A DNA stretch of 64,000 nt from CATOSD01 sp034422735 (GCA_034422735.1 DAOUJL010000083.1:1-64000), one strand, 5' to 3'. Positions 1-8,944 are shown, counted from the stretch's first letter. Numbers and translations: made by a program. Notes: generated by a model not told the origin, from the letters alone.

Positions 1-326
1 TTGAGAAGCTGGCATGGAGGCGTGGCGACCCCCTAAACTGGAACACCGCTGGTAACCGCAATTTTGAGGTCGCACCTCTCGTTCGGTAACCATTGATTTT
101 GAGGTCGCGCGGAGGGGTTGGGAAGATGATTTGGGGCATCTGATACGGGCAGACTGAACAGTCCATAAACAAGGTTTTCCGCGTTGCTCAACTTACTCGT
201 TGAAGGGTGATCCACAAGCAACTAGAATGTGACCGGCAGCTGTCTAGGCTTTGTGGAGACAGCTAGGGAGCAGAGTGCACGTGCTTCGTTAGCGGGCGTT
301 CCTGCTGGCTGTCCGAGAGATTACAG
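1..326. other. Left-edge non-coding stretch with a short direct repeat
   Basis: I see no convincing gene here. Two imperfect copies of a GGTAACC...ATTTTGAGGTCGC unit lie at 51-73 and 85-108. Read on the minus strand they give GACCTCAAAAT..GGTTACC, which resembles the multiple terminal repeats found at ends of some IS21-family elements (recall of the family, not verified). If so, the window begins just outside or just inside such an element. The rest, 116-326, shows nothing I can name; the 62-codon minus-strand open frame across it has no ribosome site or recognisable motif. Confidence 0.3.
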
Positions 327-1658
327 ATGAATGCCATAACCACGATTATGCAACGTGTGAGCCCCATCCTGAGGTCTTACTGGGTGCGGTACATTCTCCT
401 CGGGTTGTTGCTGACTGTTGTTGTCCTATCGGCATGTACTGTCGCGCTGCTGGTGGTCGTAGGCCTGAACTTCGGGGAAGGGGAATGGGAGTGGCATGGA
501 GAAGAAGAGTGGGTGCAAGGACAGTGGGCGAAGAACGAAGAGTCACATTTGCCGCGTATGACTTCGCCCCAGTGGACTCCCGGCGGGAGCAGAATCGTCT
601 TCACGAAACTGAAGCATCGCCGCAGTAGCCCGCAGTGGCTTGAAGACGACATATACGTGGTTGAGTCGGACGGCTCCCGGCTGCGGAGGATAGCGAAAGG
701 CGCATACTGGCCAAGCATCTCCCCCAATAGGTCTCGCATTGCCTACGGCTATGTACGGAGTGTGGAATTCACCGGCATCGGTCTCCGAACTTCCAGACTC
801 AATGGTTCAGACCGGCGCACGCTTGTACAGATGCACCCCGGAGAATCTGACGGCCCTCCGTCATGGTCGCCGGACGGCAAGCGCATCGCGTTCTCAAGGC
901 TCAGTAAAGGAGTCTATACAATCGATGCAGAATTGACCTATCATCCTCGGGTCTTTCCTTTCGGCTCATTGGAGGAGAGCGATCCCCATGGGCACGAACC
1001 CCGGTGGGGTCCGATCTGGTCGCCCGACGGGCAGACGCTTGCGTTTGTGGTCGCAGAAGTCTGGTTCACGCCAGACGACAGCGGAAGCGTATTTACCAGT
1101 AGAGACGTACTGTACACGGTAGGCGCTGACGGCTCCGAACCGACAAGGCTGTTCGCTACGACGCCGGACTACGTTTCGTACGGTATACCTCGCAAAGACC
1201 GGATCGTAGGGCCCCCGTTATGGTCGCCGGACGGCCGGAGGCTGACGTTCATTCGTGCTACCACCCATCCTGATTACGTTGCCCTTGCCACGGACGAGGA
1301 AAGGGAATTTGATCCCGTATCTGTTGTGCATGTCATTGAGGCCAACGGCTCAGGTCTGCGCGCCGTGGCCGAGTTCGGCACACACACACTTGAATCCTCC
1401 CTGTCCTGGTCACCGAGTGGGACCGAGATTCTGTTCACATTGGGAGATGGGCACATATACGTCGCCGATGCGGACAGTGGAAGTTATCGGCAGATTGGTA
1501 AAGGCTCACGGGCATCCTGGTCCCCTGATGGCTCCAGAATAGCGATCTTTGATGACTCTTCAAGCGACTACATCTTCACCATCGCGCCGGACGGCTCGGA
1601 TGTGCGGGTTTTGGTGAGGAAGGACCCAGGCGGCGACCTCAAGGTGGTGAACAGATGA
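327..1658 (+). CDS. Membrane-anchored TolB-like beta-propeller protein (PD40 repeats)
   Basis: 443 aa. An N-terminal hydrophobic segment (about residues 22-48) follows a basic stretch, so the protein is probably anchored in the membrane with the rest outside. It contains seven WD40-like/PD40 strands of the type SPDGxxIAF: SPQWTPGGSRIVF, SISPNRSRIAY, SWSPDGKRIAF, IWSPDGQTLAF, LWSPDGRRLTF, SWSPSGTEILF and SWSPDGSRIAI. Seven such blades would close a TolB-like propeller, a family used for protein-protein contacts or peptide binding. No catalytic domain is attached. A cysteine (LSAC) lies inside the hydrophobic segment, so a lipoprotein is possible but the context is poor. The start is the first ATG after TTACAG; there is no strong Shine-Dalgarno. 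The biological role is unknown. Confidence 0.8.
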   Translation: MNAITTIMQRVSPILRSYWVRYILLGLLLTVVVLSACTVALLVVVGLNFGEGEWEWHGEEEWVQGQWAKNEESHLPRMTSPQWTPGGSRIVFTKLKHRRSSPQWLEDDIYVVESDGSRLRRIAKGAYWPSISPNRSRIAYGYVRSVEFTGIGLRTSRLNGSDRRTLVQMHPGESDGPPSWSPDGKRIAFSRLSKGVYTIDAELTYHPRVFPFGSLEESDPHGHEPRWGPIWSPDGQTLAFVVAEVWFTPDDSGSVFTSRDVLYTVGADGSEPTRLFATTPDYVSYGIPRKDRIVGPPLWSPDGRRLTFIRATTHPDYVALATDEEREFDPVSVVHVIEANGSGLRAVAEFGTHTLESSLSWSPSGTEILFTLGDGHIYVADADSGSYRQIGKGSRASWSPDGSRIAIFDDSSSDYIFTIAPDGSDVRVLVRKDPGGDLKVVNR

Positions 1659-1742
1659 TGGCAGGTGGCGTAGAATGACGCCCGCAGATCAACGCCCTAG
1701 AGAACAGCGGCGCAAGCCCAGCCGTCTGCTGACAGGTGTGAC

Positions 1743-2489
1743 ATGACTACGCCCGATGCCTTTACCAAGACGACCAAATCATCCCAGGCCACGGGTCGAT
1801 TCCGGCTGCCGGATGCGCCCGAGCGGGAGTTGGACGAAGTCACGCAGTTCGACCACCTGTTCAGGAGCGGCAACTCCCACTACCTGGCGCTGCATCTGGG
1901 CAATTCTGAGACGACTCTGGTGGAGGCGGACCGCTGGGTCTGCCCGGACACCATTTTCAATACGGCGCGGGCCCGAGTGCCAGACCTGCTCATCGCCTTC
2001 GACGTGGACCCCGAAGTCTACGACGCCAAGAACGGGTACATCGTCTCGGAGCAGGGCAAGCCGCCGGACTTCGTGCTGGAGGTGGCGTCGGTTAGCACGG
2101 CGCACGTCGATACGGGAGACAAGCGGCTGTACTACACCGACCTGGGGATACCGGAGTACTGGCGATTCGACAAGACGGGCGAGTATCACGGGGCACGATT
2201 GGCCGGCGATAGCCTGGCGGACGGAGAGTACGTCGCCATGCCCATCGAGGAACTCCCGGATGGGAGCTTGCAGGGCTACAGCGCGGCGCTGGGCCTGAAC
2301 ATCCGGTGGGAAGAGGGCGAGATAGTGTTTTACGACCCGGATACGGGCGGGCCCATAGCGACCTTCGAGAATGAGCGGGAGGCGCGCGTCGCAGCCGAGT
2401 CACGCGCGGACCGCGCCGAGGTACGCGCGGACTGCGCTGAGGCACGGGTCCGCGAACTGGAAAAGGAGCTGCGCCGACTGGACCGCTGA
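1743..2489 (+). CDS. Uma2 family (DUF820) PD-(D/E)XK nuclease-like protein with C-terminal coiled coil
   Basis: 248 aa. The core RVPDLLIAFDV ... PPDFVLEVAS (around residues 79-115) is the restriction-endonuclease-like signature of Uma2 proteins, with D/E residues on the expected strands and a following YYTDLGIPEYW motif typical of the family. The last 35 residues are a charged heptad-like helix (ADRAEVRADCAEARVRELEKE), probably for oligomerisation. Uma2 proteins are widespread in Cyanobacteria and Chloroflexota, often in many copies. Their targets are not established, although some are near mobile elements. The gene stands alone and a dispersed palindromic repeat follows 20 bases after its stop. 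Confidence 0.88.
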   Translation: MTTPDAFTKTTKSSQATGRFRLPDAPERELDEVTQFDHLFRSGNSHYLALHLGNSETTLVEADRWVCPDTIFNTARARVPDLLIAFDVDPEVYDAKNGYIVSEQGKPPDFVLEVASVSTAHVDTGDKRLYYTDLGIPEYWRFDKTGEYHGARLAGDSLADGEYVAMPIEELPDGSLQGYSAALGLNIRWEEGEIVFYDPDTGGPIATFENEREARVAAESRADRAEVRADCAEARVRELEKELRRLDR

Positions 2490-2509
2490 CGCGCGAACGC
2501 GGCGGGCGG

Positions 2510-2551
2510 TCACCCTCACCCTGGCCCTCTCCCATCGAGGGAGAGGGGACA
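2510..2551 (-). repeat. Dispersed palindromic repeat, subfamily A
   Basis: A TCACCCTCACCCTGG lead is followed by the palindrome CTCTCCCATCGAGGGAGAG and GGGAC. Sister copies lie at 17800, 18021 and (interrupted) 46343. The copy lies between the convergent genes for Uma2 and pepA, where it could also fold as a terminator-like hairpin. Confidence 0.85.
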
Positions 2552-2561
2552 GGAATTGGCT

Positions 2562-4064
2562 TTACGGAGCGGCGAGCCTGTGGGCCAGGTTGACCAGGGT
2601 TCGGACCGGTACGCCGGTGGCGCCCTTGGGGACGTAGCCCTTCTCGGTGGTGGCCCGGGCGGTGCCGGCGATGTCGAGGTGGACCCAGGAGGCGCCATCG
2701 GTGAACTCACCTATGATCTGGGCGCCGATGGTGGCTCCCGCGCCGCGCCCGCCGGTGTTCTTGATGTCGGCGACGTCGCTCCTGTACTGCTGCTTGTACT
2801 CGTCGAACGTGGGAAGCTCCCAGATGCGCTCCCCGACCTCGTTGCCCGCAGCGACGACGCTGTCGGTGAACTGCTGGTCGTTGCCGAACGCGCCGACGCA
2901 CACGTTTCCGAGCGCGACCACGACGGCGCCGGTCAGCGTGGCCACGTCGACTATGCGGGTGTGGTTCTTGGAGCGGGCGTAGGATACGGCGTCGGCAAGG
3001 ACGAGGCGGCCCTCGGCGTCGGTGTTGTCGATCTCGATGGTCTTGCCGTTCATGGTCCTGACGACGTCGCCGGGGCGCTGGGCGCGGCCGCCGGGCATGT
3101 TCTCGGTGGCGGGCACGATGCCGGTGACGTTGATGCGGGGCCTGAGCCTGCCGATGGCCTGCATGGAGGCGATTATGGACGCGCCGCCGGCCATGTCGCC
3201 CTTCATGGTGGCCATGTAGTCCGCGCCCTTGATGTCGAGGCCGCCGCTGTCGAAGGTTATGCCCTTGCCGAGGATGGCCAGCGAGTTGTCGGGGTTGCCG
3301 GGGTCGCCCTCGTAGCTGAGGATGATGAACTTGGGCGGCTCGTCGCTGCCCTGGGCTACGCCGAGGAGCGCGCCCATTCCGAGCTCGGCCATCTGCGGGC
3401 GGTCGAGCACCTCGAGCTGAAGGCCGGTGTCGCGGGCCACGTCGAGGGCAATCTCGGCCATGCGCGTGGGCGTCATGTGGTTGGCCGGCTCGTTTGCCAT
3501 GTCGCGGCACAGGTTGACGGCGGTGGCGATGGCGCGTCCGCGCTCGACCGCCGCCTCTATCTCGGCAGCTCTTGCTTCGTCAGCCTCGACGATGAGAATC
3601 TCCTCGAGGTTGGAGTCCCCGCCCTCGGACTTGTACTTGTCGAACGAGTAGAGGCCGAGCTCGATGCCCTCGGCCATCGCCTGCCCCGCCTCGGCGGCGT
3701 CCAGCCCGCCGATGCCCGCGCCGTGCGTGATCGTCGCGGCGGTGGAGACGCCGACGCCGCGTAGCCGCCGGGCGCTGACGGCTGCGGCATCGCGGACGCC
3801 GTTGGCGTCGAAGTCGTCGGACTTGCCGAGTCCGGCCACAATCACACGGGCGGGGGTCATGTTGCCCAGCGTGTGGATGAGGGTGGTCTCGCCGCGCTTG
3901 CCCTTGATCTCGCCATCCTCGATGAGCCGGGAGATGGCGCCGCCCAGCGCGCGGTCCACCGCGCCGGTCGCTCCGCCGGGGGCGGTGACGCCCTCGAACA
4001 GGTTGACTACGATTGCGCCGACCTGCTGTTGCGTGATGTCGCCGCGCACTACTTTTATGTTCAC
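2562..4064 (-). CDS. pepA: Leucyl aminopeptidase, M17 family
   Basis: 500 aa, the usual length for cytosolic leucine aminopeptidases, which remove N-terminal residues from peptides with two metal ions. The C-terminal catalytic domain carries GKGITFDSGG with the metal-binding/catalytic Lys and Asp, MKGDMAGG, the NTDAEGRLVLAD signature (family NTDAEGRL), and VATLTGAVVVALG. The N-terminal macro-like domain is also present. I chose the GTG start because AGGAGG lies seven bases upstream. A TATAAT box (4094-4099, minus strand) lies just upstream. It is divergent from the class III aminotransferase gene. Confidence 0.95.
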   Translation of the reverse strand: MNIKVVRGDITQQQVGAIVVNLFEGVTAPGGATGAVDRALGGAISRLIEDGEIKGKRGETTLIHTLGNMTPARVIVAGLGKSDDFDANGVRDAAAVSARRLRGVGVSTAATITHGAGIGGLDAAEAGQAMAEGIELGLYSFDKYKSEGGDSNLEEILIVEADEARAAEIEAAVERGRAIATAVNLCRDMANEPANHMTPTRMAEIALDVARDTGLQLEVLDRPQMAELGMGALLGVAQGSDEPPKFIILSYEGDPGNPDNSLAILGKGITFDSGGLDIKGADYMATMKGDMAGGASIIASMQAIGRLRPRINVTGIVPATENMPGGRAQRPGDVVRTMNGKTIEIDNTDAEGRLVLADAVSYARSKNHTRIVDVATLTGAVVVALGNVCVGAFGNDQQFTDSVVAAGNEVGERIWELPTFDEYKQQYRSDVADIKNTGGRGAGATIGAQIIGEFTDGASWVHLDIAGTARATTEKGYVPKGATGVPVRTLVNLAHRLAAP

Positions 4065-4093
4065 GTATCGCCTCCTGGGTTGGTATGGACGGC

Positions 4094-4099
4094 ATTATA
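4094..4099 (-). promoter_or_regulatory. -10 box for pepA
   Basis: A perfect TATAAT on the minus strand lies 29 bases upstream of the pepA GTG start. No good -35 hexamer is visible at 16-18 bases. Confidence 0.5.
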
Positions 4100-4162
4100 A
4101 AACATGGCCGCGGCTATGGCGATTGGGTGCGCTGGCGGTTGGGTGCGGCACTGGGGCGGTAC

Positions 4163-4171
4163 TGCTATAAT
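4163..4171 (+). promoter_or_regulatory. Extended -10 promoter for the aminotransferase gene
   Basis: TGCTATAAT is a perfect extended -10 element (TGn plus TATAAT), about 60 bases before the ATG at 4231, which has its own GGAGGAAG ribosome site. It forms a divergent promoter region with pepA. Confidence 0.55.
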
Positions 4172-4230
4172 TCGGGCGAACGGCGCGCCATGAGCGAGAG
4201 TCCGCGAGTAGCAGACGGTGGAGGAAGATC

Positions 4231-5517
4231 ATGTCCGAACGGATTCTAACCGACGAGGAGAGAGCGCTCAGAGATAAGGCCAATCAGTTCCTGCCCGGCG
4301 GCAGCATCGGCAACATGCCCAACGACCTGATCATCCGTGAGGGACGCGGCGGCAGGGTCTGGGACGTGAGCGGCAACGAGTACGTCGATTTCCTGATCGG
4401 CTCCGGCCCCATGCTGCTGGGCCACGCCCATCCAGAAGTGGTGGCCGCGGTGCGCGAGCAGATCGAGCGCGGGTCTACGTTCTTCGCCAACAACGAGCAC
4501 GCGATACAGCTCGCGGAAGAGATTTGCAACGCCATGGCCTGCGCGGACAAGGTGCGGTTCGCCAGCAGCGGCTCCGAGGCGACCTTCTTCGCCATGCGCG
4601 CCGCCCGCGCGTTCCGCAAGCGCGACAAGATACTCAAGTTCGAGGGCGGCTTCCACGGCATGAACGACTACGCGCTGATGAGCATGGGGCCGAGCGCGCC
4701 GCAGGAGTTTCCGGCGCCCACGCCCGACTCCGCGGGCATACCCAGGGCCGTAGAGAACGAGATGCTGATAGCGCCGTTCAACGACCTCGAGGTGGCCACC
4801 GCGCTCATCGAGCGCCACCACGACGAGCTGGCGGGAGTGATAGTGGAGCCGTTCCAGCGGCTCCTTCCGCCCAAGCCCGGCTTCCTGGAGGGGCTTCGCG
4901 AGGTTACGCAGCAGTACGAGATACCGCTGATCTTCGACGAGGTGGTGACCGGATTCCGGTTCGCGTACGGAGGTGCCCAGGAGTACTACGGCGTGACGCC
5001 GGACCTGTGCTCGCTGGGCAAGGTGGTGGCGGGCGGCTATCCGCTCTCGGCGGTGGCCGGGCGCGATGAGATCATGGCGCAGTTCGACGCCAACGCGACG
5101 CAGCCGGGCGAGCACCTGCCGATGATCGGGACGCTTAGCGGCAATCCCGTCGCGGCCGTGGCCGGGCTGACCACGCTCAACATCCTCAAGCGCGAGGGCA
5201 CCTACGAGAGGCTGTTCGCGACGGGCCGCCGGCTGATGGGCGAGCTGCAGCGAATGCTCGACGAGGCCGAGATTCCGGCGCGGGTCGTCGGCGAGCCTCC
5301 GCTGTTCGACGTCTACTTCACCAGCGACGACGTGACGGACTACCGGTCCACGCTGCGGGCCGACCAGTCCCTGATGAGCGAGTTCAACCGGCTGCTGCGC
5401 GAGCGCGGCGTGATCAAGGGCGGGTCCAAGTTCTACGTGTCGCTCGCTCACACCGAGGAGGACGTGCAGCAGACCATCGACGCGATGGCGTCCGCGATAG
5501 CGGAGCTGCGCGGCTAG
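4231..5517 (+). CDS. Class III PLP aminotransferase, glutamate-1-semialdehyde aminomutase-like
   Basis: 428 aa. Class III aminotransferase hallmarks are clear: SSGSEATFFAMRAARAF (cofactor phosphate site), EGGFHGMND, LIFDEVVTGFR with the Asp that contacts the PLP ring nitrogen, and SLGKVVAGGYPLSA, which holds the Schiff-base lysine. The pattern LGKVVxGGYPxxA is closest to HemL-type 2,1-aminomutases. No other tetrapyrrole genes are nearby, so a different amine substrate is quite possible. A GGAGGAAG ribosome site lies five bases before the ATG and an extended -10 promoter is upstream. Confidence 0.85.
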   Translation: MSERILTDEERALRDKANQFLPGGSIGNMPNDLIIREGRGGRVWDVSGNEYVDFLIGSGPMLLGHAHPEVVAAVREQIERGSTFFANNEHAIQLAEEICNAMACADKVRFASSGSEATFFAMRAARAFRKRDKILKFEGGFHGMNDYALMSMGPSAPQEFPAPTPDSAGIPRAVENEMLIAPFNDLEVATALIERHHDELAGVIVEPFQRLLPPKPGFLEGLREVTQQYEIPLIFDEVVTGFRFAYGGAQEYYGVTPDLCSLGKVVAGGYPLSAVAGRDEIMAQFDANATQPGEHLPMIGTLSGNPVAAVAGLTTLNILKREGTYERLFATGRRLMGELQRMLDEAEIPARVVGEPPLFDVYFTSDDVTDYRSTLRADQSLMSEFNRLLRERGVIKGGSKFYVSLAHTEEDVQQTIDAMASAIAELRG

Positions 5518-6111
5518 CCTTCGGGCGGGAGGCGTTCCCGCGACAGGAACAGCCGCAATTCAGGGGGCGACTTCCCGGTTCGAAGCAGGGAAGCCGCCCC
5601 CAAACTTTGCCCTCGCGTTCTGGCGTAAACGACGCCGAGTTTTCGCTTTACAGGTTATAGGATTCTTTCTAGAATTCGTATGCGAAGACTAGAGGACTCC
5701 GAGGGACGAAGAGCAAGCAAACACCCCGCCAGCCGAGGCCGGCTACCCTCAATCCGGACACCTGAATCATAGGTGGTGCCGGGCAGATAGAGGGACGGGG
5801 TGAGGGCATATTCCACTTTGGAAATGCCCCCGAACTCCCCACTCTCGCGGGAGTGCCGAATCCCTGTGGAGAATCCTCACTTCTTCCGGCTCGCTCATCC
5901 ACTGCACTGGATACCAGCGCGGCCTGTTAAAGGGGCAGCATCGCCGTCCGCCCCTTCCGCGCTAACCGTTCCTGGGTCGAGCCGGTTACGGCGAATATGC
6001 CTGACGGCATTGCCTTTTACTCGACGAAAGCCCTCGCCGTCGCCAGCGGCGTGTTGCAGTCCGACTCCTGGCGCGCGAGCGGCATCCATCCAGGGCAACG
6101 GAGGTATTGGG
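5518..6111 (+). promoter_or_regulatory. Intergenic region with a hairpin and a sigma70-type promoter
   Basis: A long hairpin at 5563-5601 (GGGGGCGACTTCCC against GGGAAGCCGCCCCC, one mismatch) follows the aminotransferase gene and may terminate it, though no T tract follows. A promoter-like TTTACA (5647-5652), 17-base spacer and TAGAAT (5670-5675) lies downstream on the plus strand, about 440 bases before the next gene. The interval could be a long untranslated leader or encode a small RNA. The upstream open frame from 5800 that runs into the next gene looks non-coding (proline- and arginine-rich, no family features). Confidence 0.4.
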
Positions 6112-6948
6112 GTGGAGCTTGGTACGACTTCCATAAACGTGATTAGCGACGGCACCTTTCTGCTGGACGGGGGATCCGTATTCGGCCAGGTGCCGAAGTC
6201 AACCTGGGAGCAGCACGTGAAGCCCGACCGGAGAAACCGCGTCCGGCTCGCGCTGAACTGCCTTCTCATACGCACACCGGAGCACAACATTCTTGTGGAC
6301 ACGGGAGCGGGATCGAAGCGGGCTGAGAAGCTCAAGGACCTGTACAGTCTCAACGGAAACAAGCTGCTGAAGGGCCTCCGGGAGGTGGGCCTGACGGCAC
6401 GGGACATCGACATGGTGATACTGTCCCATCTCACATTCGAGCACGCGGGCGGCTGCACCAAGCTGGACCGCAGCGGCAACGCCGTTCCCACATTCCCGAA
6501 GGCGCGATACCTCGTGCAACGGACTTGCTGGGAAGAGGCCAACAGCCCCAACGAGCGCGTGGCGCCCCACATTTACACCGACGACTTTCATCCCCTTCAC
6601 GAGAAGGGCGTGCTGGACCTGATCGACGCGGAGCACGAGGTGATCCCGGGCATTACGGTCAAGGCGACCAACGGACCGTCCACCGGTCACCAGATCGTGA
6701 TGATCCAGCGCGGCGGTGAGCGCGTGGTCTACGCCAGCGACCTGATACCGACGCCCTATCACCTTCCCCTGCCCTACATCCCGGCGATAGACGAGCATCC
6801 CAACGAGACGCTCGTACAGAAGCGCGAGCTGTTGGAGATGATCATGGGCGGCGGCTGGGTGGTCGCATTCGGACACGGGAACGATCACCGCGCCGGGTAC
6901 GTGGAGGAGAGGCACGGCAGGCCGCAGCTTCTGCCCGTGGTGATCTAG
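6112..6948 (+). CDS. Metallo-beta-lactamase-fold hydrolase, lactonase-like, with altered metal motif
   Basis: 278 aa from a GTG with GGAGG seven bases upstream; this start removes an implausible 104-residue extension. The fold signature is present: LLIRTPEHNILVDTGAG, then VILSHLTFEHAGG, TGHQIV, VYASDLIPTPYH and FGHGNDHRAG. The classic HxHxDH is here HLTFEH, so the second histidine is Thr and the Asp is Glu. In AiiA/lactonase-type members those residues bind the second zinc and activate water. The protein may bind one metal or have different chemistry. It is convergent with mtaB, the two stop codons overlapping in CTAG. Confidence 0.82.
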   Translation: MELGTTSINVISDGTFLLDGGSVFGQVPKSTWEQHVKPDRRNRVRLALNCLLIRTPEHNILVDTGAGSKRAEKLKDLYSLNGNKLLKGLREVGLTARDIDMVILSHLTFEHAGGCTKLDRSGNAVPTFPKARYLVQRTCWEEANSPNERVAPHIYTDDFHPLHEKGVLDLIDAEHEVIPGITVKATNGPSTGHQIVMIQRGGERVVYASDLIPTPYHLPLPYIPAIDEHPNETLVQKRELLEMIMGGGWVVAFGHGNDHRAGYVEERHGRPQLLPVVI

Positions 6949-8309
6949 CCGCCCGGCACGATAGGGCGCGCCAACTCGGCGGAGACTACGCCGTCGTCGC
7001 CAAGCTCGCCCAGGCGGGCAGGCGTGACGGTGTTGGCGAGATCGAGGGGGCTGGCGGCCGCTACCCGCAGGTAGTTGTCGGTCAGCCCGTACCACTTCGT
7101 CGCGCCGCCGTCCGCCCTGCCCTCTTCCCAGAGGACGGGCCTGACCTGGCCGCGGGCGGCTCGGCGGTAGTCGGCGAACTGCCACCGCGTGAGCGACAGC
7201 AGGCGCCGCACCCTGTCCGCCTTCACGCGCGGGTCCACCTGGCCGTCGTAGTGGGCGGCGCTCGTGCCCGGCCGCACCGAGTACGGGAAGACGTGCGCGT
7301 CGGCGAACGACAGGCTCTCGCAGAGGGCGTAGCTGGCCTCGAAGTCCGCGTCCCGCTCGCCCGGGAAGCCCACGATGACGTCCGCGGTGATCGAGACGGC
7401 GGGCACGGCGGCGCGTATCCGCTCCACGGCTTGCGCGTAGCGTTCGGCGGTGTAGCGGCGCCTCATGCGGCGCAGCACCGGGTCGCTTCCGCTCTGCAGC
7501 GGCAGGTGGAAATGCGGGCACAGGCGCGGGTCCGACCACAGCTCGAGCAGCTCGTCGTCGACGTCTTGCGGCTGGAGCGACGACAGGCGGAGCCGGTCAA
7601 CGTCCGTTTCGCGGAGGATGCGGCGCAGAAGGCCCGCGAGAGTCTCGCCGTCCAGGTCGAACCCGTATGAGCCGAGCTGCGTGCCGGTGAGGACGACCTC
7701 CCTGTGGCCGCGCCCGAGATTGCGGCGAATCTCCGCCACTATCTCCGCGGACGGGATGCTGCGCTCCCTGCCCCGGACCTTGGGGACGATGCAGTAGGCG
7801 CAGACCTGATCGCAGCCTTCCTGGATCTTCACCATCGCCCTGGTGCGGACCGCCCTGGGGCTGCGGGCAAGGTCCACGTCGTCGCCCACGGCGCAGGGCT
7901 GGACGGCGCCCCCCATGCGCTCGAGCACCTGCCGCACCAGCACGGGCTTGGCGGTGTTGCCGGCCACGACGTCCACCTCGTCCAGGCCGTCCAGGTCGCC
8001 GGGGGCGCGCTGGGCGTAGCACCCGGTGGCCACGATGGTCGCGCCGGGGTTGCGACGCCTGGCGGCCCGCAGCGAGCGGCGCGCCTTGCGGTCGGCGACG
8101 TGAGTGACCGTGCACGAGTTGACGACGTACACGTCGGAAGGTTCGTCGTTCGCGACGACGCGAAACCCGGCCTGCTCGAACTCCCTGGCCAGCACGTTGG
8201 AGTCGGCCTGGTTGAGCTTGCAGCCGTGGGTTTCGATGGTCACGCTGGGCGGCGGCTTGTCCGCGGCGAGCGGCAGAATCGCGCCGTCCGAGAGGGTGAG
8301 AATATCCAT
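6945..8309 (-). CDS. mtaB: tRNA t6A37 methylthiotransferase MtaB
   Basis: About 454 aa radical-SAM methylthiotransferase that adds a 2-methylthio group to t6A at tRNA position 37. Domains in order: UPF0004 (THGCKLNQADS, later NSCTVTHVADRKARRSLR and VATGCYAQ, three cluster cysteines), then the radical-SAM CxxxCxxC motif in EGCDQVCAYCIVPKVRG, then a TRAM domain at the C-terminus. The THGCKLNQ wording is that of MtaB rather than MiaB (GCQMN). I prefer the start at 8309 to one 15 codons earlier because the protein family begins there and a TATAAT box (8325-8330) lies 15 bases upstream, leaving only a short leader. Confidence 0.92.
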   Translation of the reverse strand: MDILTLSDGAILPLAADKPPPSVTIETHGCKLNQADSNVLAREFEQAGFRVVANDEPSDVYVVNSCTVTHVADRKARRSLRAARRRNPGATIVATGCYAQRAPGDLDGLDEVDVVAGNTAKPVLVRQVLERMGGAVQPCAVGDDVDLARSPRAVRTRAMVKIQEGCDQVCAYCIVPKVRGRERSIPSAEIVAEIRRNLGRGHREVVLTGTQLGSYGFDLDGETLAGLLRRILRETDVDRLRLSSLQPQDVDDELLELWSDPRLCPHFHLPLQSGSDPVLRRMRRRYTAERYAQAVERIRAAVPAVSITADVIVGFPGERDADFEASYALCESLSFADAHVFPYSVRPGTSAAHYDGQVDPRVKADRVRRLLSLTRWQFADYRRAARGQVRPVLWEEGRADGGATKWYGLTDNYLRVAAASPLDLANTVTPARLGELGDDGVVSAELARPIVPGG

Positions 8310-8416
8310 AGTCGAGCCTGTGTTATTATATGGACACCTCTCGAAAGGCGTCAACGAACCGTTGTTGTATGCCTTGGCCGTGTGTGCGCCGCGGCGCCGG
8401 CAGACAAGGAGTTGGA

Positions 8417-8944
8417 TTGACAGGGGCAGGCTTCGGGGACGGGCTTTCGTGGATAGAACGCGCCAGGAGACTGACCGCGTATCATGCCGAGGCGGTCGAC
8501 TTCGTCGGGCGCGTCGGGCAGAGCCTGCCGGCCGCCCCCGCCGACGCGCGGGCCGTGCGCGAGCTGTGGGCCGAGGCCGACCGGCTGGACGCGATGGTCT
8601 GCTCGCTGCTGGATCAGATGAACAGCGAGCTGCTGGGCGGTTCCGGCGAGATGGACGCCACGCGCGGCGCGGCGATTCGCCCCATGACCTTCGAGGAGGA
8701 GGCGCTGTTCTACGAGTGCTCCTGGCTGCTGGAGTGGGGCCGCGGCCTCGCCGTGAAGGTGGACCTTGCCGTGGAGCCGCGCACCATGTTCTTCGACGCC
8801 AACGTTTACGGCGTGTGTACCGACGAGAAGATTAACCTGCCCCACCCTATCAGCGAATCGGAGCTGAAGGAGGGCCTTGTGGACGCCTACGTTTCCGAGG
8901 TGACGCTTGCTGAACCGGGAATCTCTGGAGATGCCCTACCATGA
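8417..8944 (+). CDS. Hypothetical protein translationally coupled to fabF
   Basis: 175 aa from a TTG start preceded by AAGGAG five bases upstream; a longer open frame from 8330 is possible but lacks a ribosome site. I do not recognise the family. It is acidic and largely helical in appearance (WIERARRLTAYHAEAVDFVGRV, DRLDAMVCSLLDQMNSELL), soluble, with no signal peptide or membrane segment. Its last codons overlap the ATG of fabF in ATGA, so the two are probably co-translated. A role in lipid synthesis is only a guess from that position. Confidence 0.6.
   Translation: MTGAGFGDGLSWIERARRLTAYHAEAVDFVGRVGQSLPAAPADARAVRELWAEADRLDAMVCSLLDQMNSELLGGSGEMDATRGAAIRPMTFEEEALFYECSWLLEWGRGLAVKVDLAVEPRTMFFDANVYGVCTDEKINLPHPISESELKEGLVDAYVSEVTLAEPGISGDALP

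Noticed and set aside
33..221. 62-codon minus-strand open frame
   Set aside because: No ribosome site or motif, and it covers the short direct repeats.
2556..3764. 402-codon plus-strand open frame opposite pepA
   Set aside because: Gly/Ala/Val-rich antisense frame; pepA has all catalytic motifs.
5800..6111. Longer start for the MBL-fold protein
   Set aside because: The 104-residue extension is Pro/Arg-rich without homology, and GGAGG with GTG at 6112 fits the family start.
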